A stretch of 64,000 bases of DNA from Bacteroidales bacterium WCE2004 (GCA_900167895.1 FUZR01000001.1:764875-828874), one strand, 5' to 3'; positions 16,786 through 25,711 are shown, counted from the stretch's first letter. The notes: generated by a model from the letters alone, not told the origin. Translations and numbers: made by a program.

Positions 16786-18264
16786 ATGCTACGTAAAATC
16801 CGAATCGCCCTGGCGGCTGTCTTCTTCGTGGGGATCACGCTGCTGTTCGTGGGCATCGGCCAGGACTGGCTGGGCTGGATGGCCAAACTCCAGTTCCTGC
16901 CTTCGGCCCTGGCCCTCAACCTCGTCGTGGTCGGCGTCATCCTGCTGGCCAACTTCCTGTTCGGCCGTCTCTATTGCTCCACCATCTGCCCGATGGGCGT
17001 CTTCCAGGACATCGTGATCCGGCTGCGCCGCACCGTCGGCAAATGGCAGCAGGACGCCCAGGCCCGCCGCCTCAAGAAGCTCAAGGAGAGCGGCTCCGCC
17101 GAAAAACCGAAAGTGAAGCAATACCTCAAGCGCTTCGGCTACGTGTCCGAGCACAGATGGGTGCGCTACCCGGTGCTGGTCCTGTCGGTCGTCTCGATCT
17201 TCGTCAGCGGCCAGATGCTCATCGCCCTGATCGCGCCGTACAGCGCCTACGGGCGTGTGGTGCGCAGCCTGGTCGGCGCCGCCTCCGGCTCCGTCGTCCC
17301 CGCCCTGCTCGTCACGGGCCTGGTGACGCTCGCCGTCATCGTGTGCTGCGCCTGGCTCTGGGGCCGCGAATACTGCAACACCGTCTGCCCGGTCGGCACG
17401 TTCCTCAGCCTGGTGAGCCGCTTCGCGCTGTTCCGCCCGACCATCGACACGGACAAGTGCACGAAGTGCGGCCGCTGCGAGCGGGGCTGCAAGGCATCCT
17501 GCATCGATGCCAAAAGCCACAAGATCGACTATTCGCGCTGCGTGGTGTGTTTCGACTGCGTCGACAACTGCCAGGAGGGCGCGCTGAAATACCGCTTCGC
17601 CGGATTCGGGAAGAAAGCCGGCAAGGCCGGAGGCGAAGACAAGGCCGACGGCGGCCGCCGCGCTTTCCTCGCTACCACGGCGCTGGTCGGCACCGCGCTG
17701 GCCGCGAAGGCCCAGCATGCGCAGGGCGGCTTCGCGGAGGTGCTCCCCAAGCAGGCCCCCGAGCGCGGCACGCGCCTGGTGCCTCCGGGAGCAGGGAGCG
17801 TGCAGTCATTCTACGACCACTGCACCGCCTGCCAGCTCTGCGTGAGCGCCTGCCCCAACGGGGTGCTGCGTCCGTCTTCCGACTTCGGGCACTTCCTCCA
17901 GCCCCAGATGGGCTATGAGAACGGCTTCTGCCGCCCGGAGTGCCACGCCTGCAGCGACATCTGCCCGGCGGGCGCCATCCGTCCGCTGAAGCCCGGCCAG
18001 AAGCAGACCGTCCAGATCGGCCTGGCGCACGTCAACCTCGAACTCTGCTTCGCCGCCAAGGGCGAAGCCAGCTGCGGCAACTGCGCGCACCACTGCCCTT
18101 CCGGCGCCATCCGCATGGTCACGGTCGAAGGTTGCGCCTACCCGGTGCCGACCGTCTCCGAGGCGCAGTGCATCGGCTGCGGCGCCTGCGAGTTCCTGTG
18201 CCCGTCCCGCCCGGTCAGCGCCATCACCGTACGCGGGAATTCCGTTCACCACACCAACGCTTGA
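16786..18264 (+). CDS. Membrane polyferredoxin, NapH-like domain fused to NapG-like ferredoxin
   Basis: The 492-residue protein has four N-terminal membrane segments (about 8-28, 38-60, 125-150, 165-190) carrying the NapH/YccM motifs YCSTICPMG and YCNTVCPVG. Ferredoxin motifs follow: CTKCGRCERGC and CVVCFDCVDNC. A second part opens with an internal Tat-like GGRRAFLATTALVGTA segment and holds further clusters: CTACQLCVSACP, CRPECHACSDICP, CGNCAHHCP and CIGCGACEFLCP. NapH/NapG proteins pass electrons from quinol to periplasmic acceptors. Here both seem joined in one chain; the acceptor may be the Fe-S aldo/keto reductase encoded 5 bases downstream. Confidence 0.85.
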   Translation: MLRKIRIALAAVFFVGITLLFVGIGQDWLGWMAKLQFLPSALALNLVVVGVILLANFLFGRLYCSTICPMGVFQDIVIRLRRTVGKWQQDAQARRLKKLKESGSAEKPKVKQYLKRFGYVSEHRWVRYPVLVLSVVSIFVSGQMLIALIAPYSAYGRVVRSLVGAASGSVVPALLVTGLVTLAVIVCCAWLWGREYCNTVCPVGTFLSLVSRFALFRPTIDTDKCTKCGRCERGCKASCIDAKSHKIDYSRCVVCFDCVDNCQEGALKYRFAGFGKKAGKAGGEDKADGGRRAFLATTALVGTALAAKAQHAQGGFAEVLPKQAPERGTRLVPPGAGSVQSFYDHCTACQLCVSACPNGVLRPSSDFGHFLQPQMGYENGFCRPECHACSDICPAGAIRPLKPGQKQTVQIGLAHVNLELCFAAKGEASCGNCAHHCPSGAIRMVTVEGCAYPVPTVSEAQCIGCGACEFLCPSRPVSAITVRGNSVHHTNA

Positions 18265-18269
18265 GCCCT

Positions 18270-19601
18270 ATGGACAGAAGAGATTTTTTGAAATCCGCAG
18301 GCCTGGGTGCCGCCGCGCTCGGCGTAGCCGCCTGCGCTCCCGGCGCCGTCAAGGACACGGCCGCCGATACCGGCAACAAAGACCTCCACGGCGAGATGCT
18401 CCAGAACTTCCCGGGCATCGGCACCCTCGGCTACGGCTGCATGCGCTGGCCGACGGTCAAGGGCGAGGACGGCCGTGACCACATCAACCAGGAGGAAGTC
18501 AACCGCCTGGTGGACTTCGCCCTCGCACACGGCGTCAACTACTTCGACACCTCCCCCGTCTATCTGGGCGGCGACAGCGAGCGCGCCACCGCGGAGGCGC
18601 TCAACCGCCACCCGCGCGAGGAGTGGCTGCTCGCCACCAAGCTGTCGATGTTCGGCCCCAGCAGCTTCGACGACTGCGTGCGGATGTACCGCCGCTCGCT
18701 GGAGATCTTCAAGACCGACCACATCGACTACTACCTGCTGCACGCCATCAGCGACCTGGAAGACTACAAGCGCCGCTTCGAGAACAGCGGCATCGTGGAC
18801 TTCCTCGTCAAGGAGCGCGAGGCGGGGCGCATCCGCCACCTCGGCTTCTCCTTCCACGGCCACCAGCAGGGCTTCGACGACATGATGGCCCTGCACGACA
18901 AGTACCACTGGGACTTCGTGCAGATCCAGATGAACTATATGGACTGGGAGCACCCCAGCGGACGCAACACCCGCGCCGACTACCTCTATCAGGAGCTGGA
19001 CAAGAGGGAGATCCCCATCGTGATCATGGAGCCGCTGCGCGGCGGCGCGCTGGCCGAGATTCCCGCGCAGCTGACCGACCAGCTCAAGGCCCGCGAGCCG
19101 GAGCGATCGGTCGCCTCCTGGGCGTTCCGCTACGTCGGCAGCTTCCCGCGCGTGATGTGCGCCCTGTCGGGCATGACCTACATGGAGCACCTGCAGGACA
19201 ACCTGGAGACGTTCCTGGATTTCAAGCCGCTGGACGATGAGGGGAAGAAATTCCTCATCGGCATCGCCGACCAGATGGTGAAGTACCCGCTGGTCAGCTG
19301 CACCGGCTGCCAGTACTGCATGCCCTGCCCCTACGGCATCAACATTCCGGGCATCTTCAAGTTCTACAACGACAATGTCACCGCCGGCACCTACGTGGTC
19401 AGCAAGGAGCAGGAAGGCTACGCCAAAATGCGCCGCAAGTACCTGCTGGCGTACAACGAGGCCATCCCGACGGTCCGCCAGGCCGACCACTGCATCGGCT
19501 GCGGCCGCTGCGAGTCGCTCTGCCCGCAGAACATCCGGATCCCGCGCGAGCTGCGCCGGATCGATGCCTACATCGAGTCGTTGAAGCAGGAGACGCTATA
19601 G
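18270..19601 (+). CDS. Tat-exported aldo/keto reductase with C-terminal 4Fe-4S domain
   Basis: The 443-residue protein starts MDRRDFLKSAGLGAAALGVA, a twin-arginine signal, followed by a lipobox Cys at residue 22, so it may be an exported lipoprotein. The aldo/keto reductase barrel shows GYGCMRWP, YFDTSPVY, LATKLSM and YYLLHAI. The C-terminus has two ferredoxin motifs: CTGCQYCMPCPYGINIP and HCIGCGRCESLCPQNIRIP. Substrate unknown. The frame is open further upstream to 17940, but that part lies inside the previous gene; the Tat signal fixes this start. Its stop overlaps trmB within a shared CTATAG. Confidence 0.88.
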   Translation: MDRRDFLKSAGLGAAALGVAACAPGAVKDTAADTGNKDLHGEMLQNFPGIGTLGYGCMRWPTVKGEDGRDHINQEEVNRLVDFALAHGVNYFDTSPVYLGGDSERATAEALNRHPREEWLLATKLSMFGPSSFDDCVRMYRRSLEIFKTDHIDYYLLHAISDLEDYKRRFENSGIVDFLVKEREAGRIRHLGFSFHGHQQGFDDMMALHDKYHWDFVQIQMNYMDWEHPSGRNTRADYLYQELDKREIPIVIMEPLRGGALAEIPAQLTDQLKAREPERSVASWAFRYVGSFPRVMCALSGMTYMEHLQDNLETFLDFKPLDDEGKKFLIGIADQMVKYPLVSCTGCQYCMPCPYGINIPGIFKFYNDNVTAGTYVVSKEQEGYAKMRRKYLLAYNEAIPTVRQADHCIGCGRCESLCPQNIRIPRELRRIDAYIESLKQETL

Positions 19602-20426
19602 GGATTCTTCCTTCGCCGCGCGGAGTTTCTGGCGGCGGGTCTCGGCGGAATCGTGACCGAAAAGCAGGCGCGGGCCCTCGGCTTCGCGCCACTTTTTTGT
19701 GTCGAACTCCTCCGGGTCGCGCGGGCTCACGAACGGCCCGTCATGGTCGATCACGAACGACAGGTACGTGATCGGGTAGCCCTGCTGCAGGAACAGGTTC
19801 TCATAGAACGTCTTCACCTCACGGACCACAGGCTGTATGCTGTCCTTCGAGGCATATAAGTCGTTCGTGCAGGCGAGGACCTGCAGGCCGTTGGCCGCGC
19901 AGACGGCGCGGGCGTATTCGTGCAGGAAGCGGGAGTCCGTCTTGAGGTGGACGATGCCGCCGGGACGCATGAAGTTGCGGTAGCGCTCCAGGAAGAGCGG
20001 CGAGCAGAGGCGGGAATTCTCGCTGCGGTACTGCGGGTCGGAGAAGGTCAGCCACACCTCGGACACCTCGCCGGGAGCGAAGAAGGCGGAGATGAACTCG
20101 ACGCGCGTACGCAGGAAGCCCACGTTGGACAAGGCGTGCTCGGTGGCGTATTTGGCGCCCTTCCACAGGCGCGCGCCCTTGATGTCCACGCCGATATAGT
20201 TGCGCTCCGGATCGCGCTCCGCGAGGGCGACCGTGTATTCGCCCTTGCCGCAGCCCAGTTCCAGGACGATGGGGCGGTCGTTGCCGAACCGCTCCGCCCA
20301 GTGGCCCTTGACGGCGTGGTCGCGCAGGTGGAAATAGCCGTCGGCGAGCAGTTCCTGCGCCGAAGGCTGGAGGAGGCAGGAGAACGTCTCGTTCTCCGCG
20401 AATTTGCGTAGCTTATCGTGTCCCAT
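19596..20426 (-). CDS. trmB: tRNA (guanine-N7)-methyltransferase TrmB
   Basis: The 276-residue protein has the SAM-binding motif PIVLELGCGKGEYTVALAER, then IGVDIKGARLWKGAK and the catalytic-region LTFSDPQYRSENSR, with GGIVHLKTDS. TrmB places m7G46 in tRNA variable loops. It is somewhat longer than E. coli TrmB (about 239 residues), with an added C-terminal segment ending in basic residues. It starts 14 bases inside gldH and ends in a 6-base overlap with the convergent aldo/keto reductase gene. Confidence 0.92.
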   Translation of the reverse strand: MGHDKLRKFAENETFSCLLQPSAQELLADGYFHLRDHAVKGHWAERFGNDRPIVLELGCGKGEYTVALAERDPERNYIGVDIKGARLWKGAKYATEHALSNVGFLRTRVEFISAFFAPGEVSEVWLTFSDPQYRSENSRLCSPLFLERYRNFMRPGGIVHLKTDSRFLHEYARAVCAANGLQVLACTNDLYASKDSIQPVVREVKTFYENLFLQQGYPITYLSFVIDHDGPFVSPRDPEEFDTKKWREAEGPRLLFGHDSAETRRQKLRAAKEESL

Positions 20427-20847
20427 GCTCTTTCTTCTTGCAGATAACGCCGAGCCCGAGGATCTCGTCGGCCGCGTCCACGGGACGCACGCTCAGCTGC
20501 CAGTCGCCCGCCCTCGCGGGCACCATCCCGCTCCGGTACAGCTCCTTCGTCCCGTCGGGCGACACCGTGCGCAGATAGACCGACTCGGAGAGACCGTCGC
20601 CGGCGGGGTCCAGCCACTGCGCGTTGAGACGCACGTTGTCCAGCCGCCGCCCGGTCGACCGGGTATAAAACCAGAAATCATAAGCCGCCGTGGTGTCCTT
20701 CAGCGGCAGCGTGAAGACATAGACGCCGCCCCGGACCTCCTCCCGGCGGAGGAAAAGCTCCACGCCGTCGGGCTCGGAACAGCCCGGCAACATCAGCCCG
20801 CAGGCCAATGCCGCCAGCAGCGCCCACTTGCCCCGGCGCGCGAGCAT
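20413..20847 (-). CDS. gldH: GldH-family lipoprotein
   Basis: From the Met at 20847 the product is 143 residues, with a lipoprotein signal peptide MLARRGKWALLAALACGLML and lipobox PGC. The mature part resembles the GldH fold: YVFTLPLKDTTAAYDFWFYTRS, then LNAQWLDPAG. GldH is needed for gliding motility in Flavobacterium, but homologues occur in non-gliding Bacteroidales in this same ricT-gldH context, where the role is unclear. The longer open frame starting at 20955 would remove the signal peptide from the N-terminus, so I reject it. One base separates it from ricT. Confidence 0.75.
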   Translation of the reverse strand: MLARRGKWALLAALACGLMLPGCSEPDGVELFLRREEVRGGVYVFTLPLKDTTAAYDFWFYTRSTGRRLDNVRLNAQWLDPAGDGLSESVYLRTVSPDGTKELYRSGMVPARAGDWQLSVRPVDAADEILGLGVICKKKEHGTR

Positions 20848-20848
20848 C

Positions 20849-22228
20849 TTACTCGGAGGATTTGTTGGCCTGCGGCTTCTGGCCGCCGTTGCCATTGCCG
20901 TTTCCGTTGCCGCCGCGGCCCCGGTTGCGCCCGCCCCGGCCGCGGTTGCGGCCATTGCCGTTGCGCTGCTCGCCGGAAGCCTGCGCCTTGTCGCCGTTCT
21001 GCGCGGGACGCGCTTCCTTCTGGGCCGGACGTGCTTCCTTGCCGTTCTGGGCAGCGGGCGCGGCCTGGGCCTGCGCGCCCTCCTTGGCGCCGCGGCCCTT
21101 GGAGCGGCCCTTGCCGCCGCGGGAACGCTTGCGCTTGGGCGCGTCGAAGCGGCTGATGCTGTCGTCGCCCACCGCCGTCACGAACTCGGGGATGTTGGGC
21201 TCCGGCTCCGTGCGCAGCGACTCGGGCTTCTCGCCGTTGCGGTTCATCTCCAGGATGTCCCACACCTCGGCGGCATCCAGCGCGTAGAGGTCCGCGTCGG
21301 AGGTCTTGTCGTAGGAGAAATACATCACCTCGCGCAGGATGTCCGTCTTGCGCAGCCAGGCCAGGCCGTCCTCGAACTCGAGCGGTCCGCTGACCTTGGG
21401 GATGTGCGACTGGGCGTCCAGGTAGGTCGCCACCTCGTAGTTGAGGCAGCACTTGAGCTTGCCGCACTGGCCCGCGAGCTTCTGCGGGTTGAGCGACAGG
21501 TCCTGGCAGCGCGCGGCCGCCGTGGAGATGCTCTGGAAGGAGGAGATATAGTTGGCGCAGCACAGCTCGCGGCCGCAGATGCCGAGACCTCCGATGAGGC
21601 CGGCCTCCTGCCGCGCGCCGATCTGCTTCATCTCGATGCGAATGCGGAATTCCTCGGCGAACACCTTGATCAGCTGACGGAAGTCCACGCGGCCGTCGGC
21701 GATGTAGTAGAAGATGGCCTTGGAGCCGTCTCCCTGGAACTCGACGTCGCCGATCTTCATCTCCAGGCCCATCTCGGCCGCGATGCGGCGGGCCTTGATC
21801 ATCGTGTCCTGCTCGCGGGCGATGGCCTCCTGCCACTTCTCGATGTCGCTCTGGCGGGCCTTGCGGTAGATCTTCTTGAACTGGGCCGTCTCCGGGTCGA
21901 TCCCGCGGCTGCGCATCTGGCGGCCGACGATCGGGCCCTCCAGCGTCACGATGCCCAGGTCCTGCCCCGTCGTGGCCTCCACGACCACCAGGTCGCCGAG
22001 CCGGACGTTCTGCGAGGAGTCATTGATATAGAACCCCTTGCGCGTGTTCTTGAAGCGCACCTCGAAGAGATTGCGGTAGGTGCCGTCGTCGGCGTCTTTC
22101 AGCCAGTTGTAGTCGCCGAGCTTGCAGCAGCCGGCGCGGTAGGTGCAGCGGGTCTCGCCCGTGCCCTCCTCGTGGGTCACCACGCAACCGCGGAAGCAGT
22201 CGTATTGGATGGATTCGTTTGTCGTCAT
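20849..22228 (-). CDS. ricT: PSP1-domain protein RicT
   Basis: The 459-residue protein has the PSP1 core (FEVRFKNTRKGFY to about residue 250) with Cys-rich motifs including GGLGICGRELCCANY and CGKLKCCLNYE, matching RicT/YaaT. In Bacillus RicT works with RicA and RicF in an Fe-S complex that affects RNase Y. Residues from about 365 to the end are a low-complexity tail with RGG, NRGRGG and NGNG repeats, longer than in many homologues and suggestive of RNA binding. It follows holB with a 4-base overlap. Confidence 0.88.
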   Translation of the reverse strand: MTTNESIQYDCFRGCVVTHEEGTGETRCTYRAGCCKLGDYNWLKDADDGTYRNLFEVRFKNTRKGFYINDSSQNVRLGDLVVVEATTGQDLGIVTLEGPIVGRQMRSRGIDPETAQFKKIYRKARQSDIEKWQEAIAREQDTMIKARRIAAEMGLEMKIGDVEFQGDGSKAIFYYIADGRVDFRQLIKVFAEEFRIRIEMKQIGARQEAGLIGGLGICGRELCCANYISSFQSISTAAARCQDLSLNPQKLAGQCGKLKCCLNYEVATYLDAQSHIPKVSGPLEFEDGLAWLRKTDILREVMYFSYDKTSDADLYALDAAEVWDILEMNRNGEKPESLRTEPEPNIPEFVTAVGDDSISRFDAPKRKRSRGGKGRSKGRGAKEGAQAQAAPAAQNGKEARPAQKEARPAQNGDKAQASGEQRNGNGRNRGRGGRNRGRGGNGNGNGNGGQKPQANKSSE

Positions 22229-23208
22229 ATCAGTAAAAACAGGCGGTCGGTCATGTCGGTGAAGAGGATCTTCAGGTTGACATTACGGCCGATGAGGGTC
22301 TGTGTACGGTCCAGGACCTCGAGGGCCTGGCGCGGAAAAGTCTTGCGGCAGCGGGCGGCCCAGGCACGGGCCTGCGGGGAGATCTCCCCGGCACCTTCGA
22401 TCCCCTGCTGGGCCAGGAAGACCTGGCGCAGGCGGTCTGCCGCAAAGGTGCAGAAGGATTTGGCGCTCTCGCGCGAAGGCAGGGCGGCGAGCCGGTCGGC
22501 GACGTCCAGGGCGCCCAGGAGGTCCTTGCCCAGCAGGGCGTCCATCAGCTCGTCCAGCAAGCCGGCGTCGGCGAAACCGGGCGCGGAGGCCGCGCCGGCC
22601 GCACGGACGCGGATGCGCTGGCAGCGCGAGGCGATCGTGGGCAGGACGCGCTCCATCTGGTGCGCGATGAGCAGGAACTGCGTCTGTGCCGGCGGCTCCT
22701 CGATAATCTTGAGGAGGCGGTTGGCGGCCTCGGCGTTCATCCGCTCGGGCAGGTAGATCACCACCGCCCGCCAACCGCCCTCGAGCGCGCTCAGGGAGAG
22801 CTTCTCCAGCAGGCGGCGCGACTCCGCGACGGCGATCATCGGGACCTTGCCCGCGAGGCCCAGCGCGTCGGTGAGCTCCGCTTCGCGGAAAGCGGGACGC
22901 TCGGCCACGAGGCGGCGCAGCGGCTCCAGGAACTGCTCGGAGAGCGCGCCGGCGGCCGTCGGGAAGACGAAGTGCACGTCGGGATGGATCAGGCGGCCGA
23001 TCTTGCCGCAGGACGGGCAGCGGCCGCAGGAATCGCCGCCGCTGCGCTCGCGGCAGAAGAGATATTGCAGGAACGCGAGCGCGATCGGGAACGCCCCGCC
23101 GCCGTCGTCCTCGTGGAAGAGGATGGCGTGCGGGATGCGGCCTTCGTCCACCATGCCGGTGAGCGCCTGCTTCACATCATCGTTGCCTTGTATCTGCGCA
23201 AACGTCAT
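22225..23208 (-). CDS. holB: DNA polymerase III delta' subunit
   Basis: The 327-residue clamp-loader protein begins MTFAQIQGNDDVKQALTGMV. Its zinc module has Cys residues in CRERSGGDSCGRCPSCGKI, followed by HPDVHFVFP. The P-loop position is degenerate (HEDDGGGAFPIAL), as expected for delta', which does not hydrolyse ATP. IIEEPPAQTQFLLIAHQ and TIASRCQRIR are typical. It overlaps the prenyl synthase gene upstream and ricT downstream by 4 bases each, indicating one operon. Confidence 0.93.
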   Translation of the reverse strand: MTFAQIQGNDDVKQALTGMVDEGRIPHAILFHEDDGGGAFPIALAFLQYLFCRERSGGDSCGRCPSCGKIGRLIHPDVHFVFPTAAGALSEQFLEPLRRLVAERPAFREAELTDALGLAGKVPMIAVAESRRLLEKLSLSALEGGWRAVVIYLPERMNAEAANRLLKIIEEPPAQTQFLLIAHQMERVLPTIASRCQRIRVRAAGAASAPGFADAGLLDELMDALLGKDLLGALDVADRLAALPSRESAKSFCTFAADRLRQVFLAQQGIEGAGEISPQARAWAARCRKTFPRQALEVLDRTQTLIGRNVNLKILFTDMTDRLFLLI

Positions 23209-24173
23209 ACTTGTCTGAATTGGTTATAACGGGCGATCTCGGCCAGATAGTCCCTGGCCGGGGTGTCCGGAAAAACATCCAGGGCGCTCACCGCACGGTC
23301 AATCCATTCCGAGAGGCGGCGGGCGGCCTTCCCGACCCCGTCGCGCTCCGCCACGAAGCGGCGGATCTCGTCGCAATGCTCCGGATGGGACGGGATCTCC
23401 CGCACCAGCGCCCGGATTTCCGCTTCGCGCGGGGAGCCCTTCAGGGCCTCCAGCAGCGGAAGCGTGATCTTCTGTTCTTTCAGGTCCACGCCGACCGGCT
23501 TGCCGAGCGTATCCGAGCCGGCATAGTCCAGGATGTCGTCCTTGATCTGGAAAGCGATGCCCAGCGCGGCGCCGTAGGCGATGGCCGCCGCCTGCTGCTC
23601 CGGATCGGCGTCGACCGACAGGGCCGCCGCCTCGGACGCCGCCACGAAGAGCGAGGCGGTCTTGCAATGGATGATCCGCAGGTAATCCGCCTCCTGCGTG
23701 TCGCAGGAAGAGGCCTTCTCCAGCTGGAGCATCTCGCCCTCGGCGAGGTCCGTCAGCGTCTTGGCAAAAGCCCGGATCATCGGGTCGCGGTGCTCCGTGT
23801 CCACGATCAGGCCCACGGCGCGGGCCAGCCAGTAGTCGCCCACCAGCACCGCCGGGCCGGGCCCGAGCAGGGCGCTCAGCGTGGGACGGCCGCGCCGCTC
23901 CGCGCTCTCGTCGGCCACGTCGTCGTGGATGAGGGTGGCGTTGTGCAGCAGCTCCGACGCCGCGGCACAGCAGATGCTGTCTCCGTTCGGAGCGGCGATC
24001 GCCCGGGCGATCAGCAGCGTGATCATCGGGCGGAGCTGCTTGCCGGAATTGGACAGGATCCGGTCGTTGGTATCTTTGAGCAGGTCGACATCGGAATGCA
24101 GCCGGTCCCGGATCAGGGCCAGCACACGGTCCCAATCCGCACCAAGGTATTCGATGATCTCCTGTCTGCTCAC
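23205..24173 (-). CDS. Polyprenyl synthetase family protein
   Basis: The 322-residue all-helical protein has both Asp-rich motifs of trans-prenyltransferases: LIHDDVADESAERRGRPT (first, DDxxD) and FQIKDDILDYAGSDTLGKP (second), with GKQLRPMITLL near the N-terminus. The family condenses isopentenyl diphosphate into longer chains; octaprenyl or similar chains for menaquinone are likely in this clade, but chain length cannot be set from sequence alone. It overlaps its neighbours by 4 bases. Confidence 0.92.
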   Translation of the reverse strand: MSRQEIIEYLGADWDRVLALIRDRLHSDVDLLKDTNDRILSNSGKQLRPMITLLIARAIAAPNGDSICCAAASELLHNATLIHDDVADESAERRGRPTLSALLGPGPAVLVGDYWLARAVGLIVDTEHRDPMIRAFAKTLTDLAEGEMLQLEKASSCDTQEADYLRIIHCKTASLFVAASEAAALSVDADPEQQAAAIAYGAALGIAFQIKDDILDYAGSDTLGKPVGVDLKEQKITLPLLEALKGSPREAEIRALVREIPSHPEHCDEIRRFVAERDGVGKAARRLSEWIDRAVSALDVFPDTPARDYLAEIARYNQFRQV

Positions 24174-24706
24174 AAAAGTTCTTTCACGGCCTCGACCGTC
24201 TCCGGGAAGCGGACCAGGTCGCGGGAAGCCGCGTCCATCATCCCCCGCTCCACATAGCGGTCGAGCTGAAGCTTGAACGGATCGTAGAATCCGTCCGGAT
24301 TGTAAATGATGACCCGGCCGTCATAGCGGCCGAGCTTGGCGAGACAATACGTCTCGGCCACCTCGTCCAGCGTCCCGATCCCGCCCGGCAGGGCGATGGC
24401 GACGCTGGTCCCCTCCCGCATGAGGTCCTTGCGCTCCGACATCCGGTCCGTCCAGATACACTCCGTCAGGCGCGGATGCTCGAATCCCTTCATGAAACGC
24501 GGAATCACGCCGATCACGCGGACTCCGTGCTCCAGAGCCTCGTCACAGACATGGCCCATCGTACCCCGCCAGGATCCCCCCGAGACAATATCGTATCCAG
24601 CCAAACAAGCTGCGCGGACAATTTGCCGCGCAGCTTGATTGTAGGCCGGATCGATGTCGGAACTCGAAGAGCAATAGATAACTGCCCGCTTGTCCGACAT
24701 AGTCAA
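24170..24706 (-). CDS. LOG-family Rossmann-fold protein (TIGR00730 type)
   Basis: The 178-residue protein has the family motif ALPGGIGTLDEVAE (PGGxGTxxE) and the preceding IVSGGSWRGTMGHVCDEAL with GVIPRFM. Members are cytokinin riboside monophosphate phosphoribohydrolases or related nucleotide-cleaving enzymes. It begins directly at the end of the barrel gene and overlaps the prenyl synthase by 4 bases. Confidence 0.88.
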   Translation of the reverse strand: MTMSDKRAVIYCSSSSDIDPAYNQAARQIVRAACLAGYDIVSGGSWRGTMGHVCDEALEHGVRVIGVIPRFMKGFEHPRLTECIWTDRMSERKDLMREGTSVAIALPGGIGTLDEVAETYCLAKLGRYDGRVIIYNPDGFYDPFKLQLDRYVERGMMDAASRDLVRFPETVEAVKELL

Positions 24707-25327
24707 CTAGAAGAGAAGCGCGACAGAAGCGGCGATGCCGCTGGCTTTCTGCTCTGCGATCGTGTTCTTGAAGCCGGCGAAGCTGAGCTCCGCGCCGTAC
24801 ATGTCACCCATGTTCCAGTAGTACTTCACGGCCACCTGGACATGCTTGATCAGCTCGACGCCGACACCCAGGCCGATACCGTACTCGAGACGGGACTTGA
24901 CGTTGTCCCAGGTCTCCTTCGGCTCCTTCCAGAGGTTGGAATGGACCTCGTTGCTGAGGGCATAGCCGACAAACGGCTCGGCGAAGCCATAGACACGGGC
25001 GAGGCCGAGGTTGACGCCGGCCTGGACCTGCACGGGAACCTCAAGGTAGCCGGTCTTGTAGTCCATCGAAGTAAGATCCTCCAGTCCCTTGATGCCTTCC
25101 ATGCGGGCACCCTTCATGTTGTAGAGGATGGACGGCTGGATGGCGATCAGGCCGAGGTCGAGCTTGTAGGTGACACCTACGTGATACTGGGTAATGTTGT
25201 TGATGTCGGCATAAGCCTCCTGAAGGTTCGTCTTAGTCGAATTGATGCCAGCTACAACACCGAACTGGGCGTGCGCGCTCACTGCCAACAGCAGGGAAGC
25301 GGCGATGACAATTAACTTTTTCATCAT
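24707..25327 (-). CDS. Outer-membrane beta-barrel protein
   Basis: The product from the first Met of a Met-Met pair is 206 residues, with signal peptide MKKLIVIAASLLLAVSAHA and then QFGVVAGINSTKTNL, typical of opacity/PorT-like barrels. Alternating strands and turns continue to the C-terminal Phe. The frame is open further upstream but would bury the signal peptide. Start could be 25327 or 25324. Function unknown; it differs clearly from the barrels at 877 and 49685. Confidence 0.7.
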   Translation of the reverse strand: MMKKLIVIAASLLLAVSAHAQFGVVAGINSTKTNLQEAYADINNITQYHVGVTYKLDLGLIAIQPSILYNMKGARMEGIKGLEDLTSMDYKTGYLEVPVQVQAGVNLGLARVYGFAEPFVGYALSNEVHSNLWKEPKETWDNVKSRLEYGIGLGVGVELIKHVQVAVKYYWNMGDMYGAELSFAGFKNTIAEQKASGIAASVALLF

Positions 25328-25350
25328 AAAACTGGTTAAAAAGTGTGTGT

Positions 25351-25665
25351 TTACATTAATTTCTGCAGACGGTCGACGATCTCCTGCTTGGAGACGACGC
25401 CCACCGTGCGGTCCGCCAGCTGGCCGTCCTTGAAGAAGAGGAGGGTCGGGATGTTGCGGATGCCGTACTGCATGGCGATCTCGTCGCAGTCGTCGACGTT
25501 GCACTTGGCCACGACGGCCTTGCCGTCCAGCTCTTTGGCAACCTCGTCGACGGTCGGAGAGAGGACGCGGCAGGGGCCGCACCACGTCGCCCAGAAGTCG
25601 ATCAGGACAGGTACGGGAGAAGCCAGTACCTCTGCAATATTGTTTGCGGTGATGACAGTTTCCAT
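25351..25665 (-). CDS. trxA: Thioredoxin
   Basis: The 104-residue protein has the thioredoxin fold with active site FWATWCGPCRVL (WCGPC, about residues 28-32) and the cis-Pro segment IRNIPTLLFFKDGQ. It has no signal peptide, so it acts in the cytoplasm as a dithiol reductant. It has its own promoter box with a stem-loop at the predicted 5' end of the mRNA. Confidence 0.95.
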   Translation of the reverse strand: METVITANNIAEVLASPVPVLIDFWATWCGPCRVLSPTVDEVAKELDGKAVVAKCNVDDCDEIAMQYGIRNIPTLLFFKDGQLADRTVGVVSKQEIVDRLQKLM

Positions 25666-25685
25666 AACAAATAATTACTTTTCAA

Positions 25686-25707
25686 CGGGGAGAAAACAAT
25701 CTCCCCG
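25686..25707 (-). promoter_or_regulatory. Stem-loop at the predicted 5' end of trxA mRNA
   Basis: CGGGGAG and CTCCCCG pair perfectly around an 8-base loop, starting about five bases after the -7 box. Neither side has a T-run, so it is unlikely to be a terminator. A 5'-terminal hairpin may protect the transcript from decay. Confidence 0.5.
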
Positions 25708-25711
25708 ATTG

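Noticed and set aside
17940..18269. Upstream extension of the Tat-type aldo/keto reductase
   Set aside because: The extra 110 codons lie inside the previous gene in another frame, and the Tat signal fixes the start at 18270.
25686..25707. The trxA stem-loop as a terminator
   Set aside because: No T-run follows on either strand, and it lies just downstream of the trxA -7 box.
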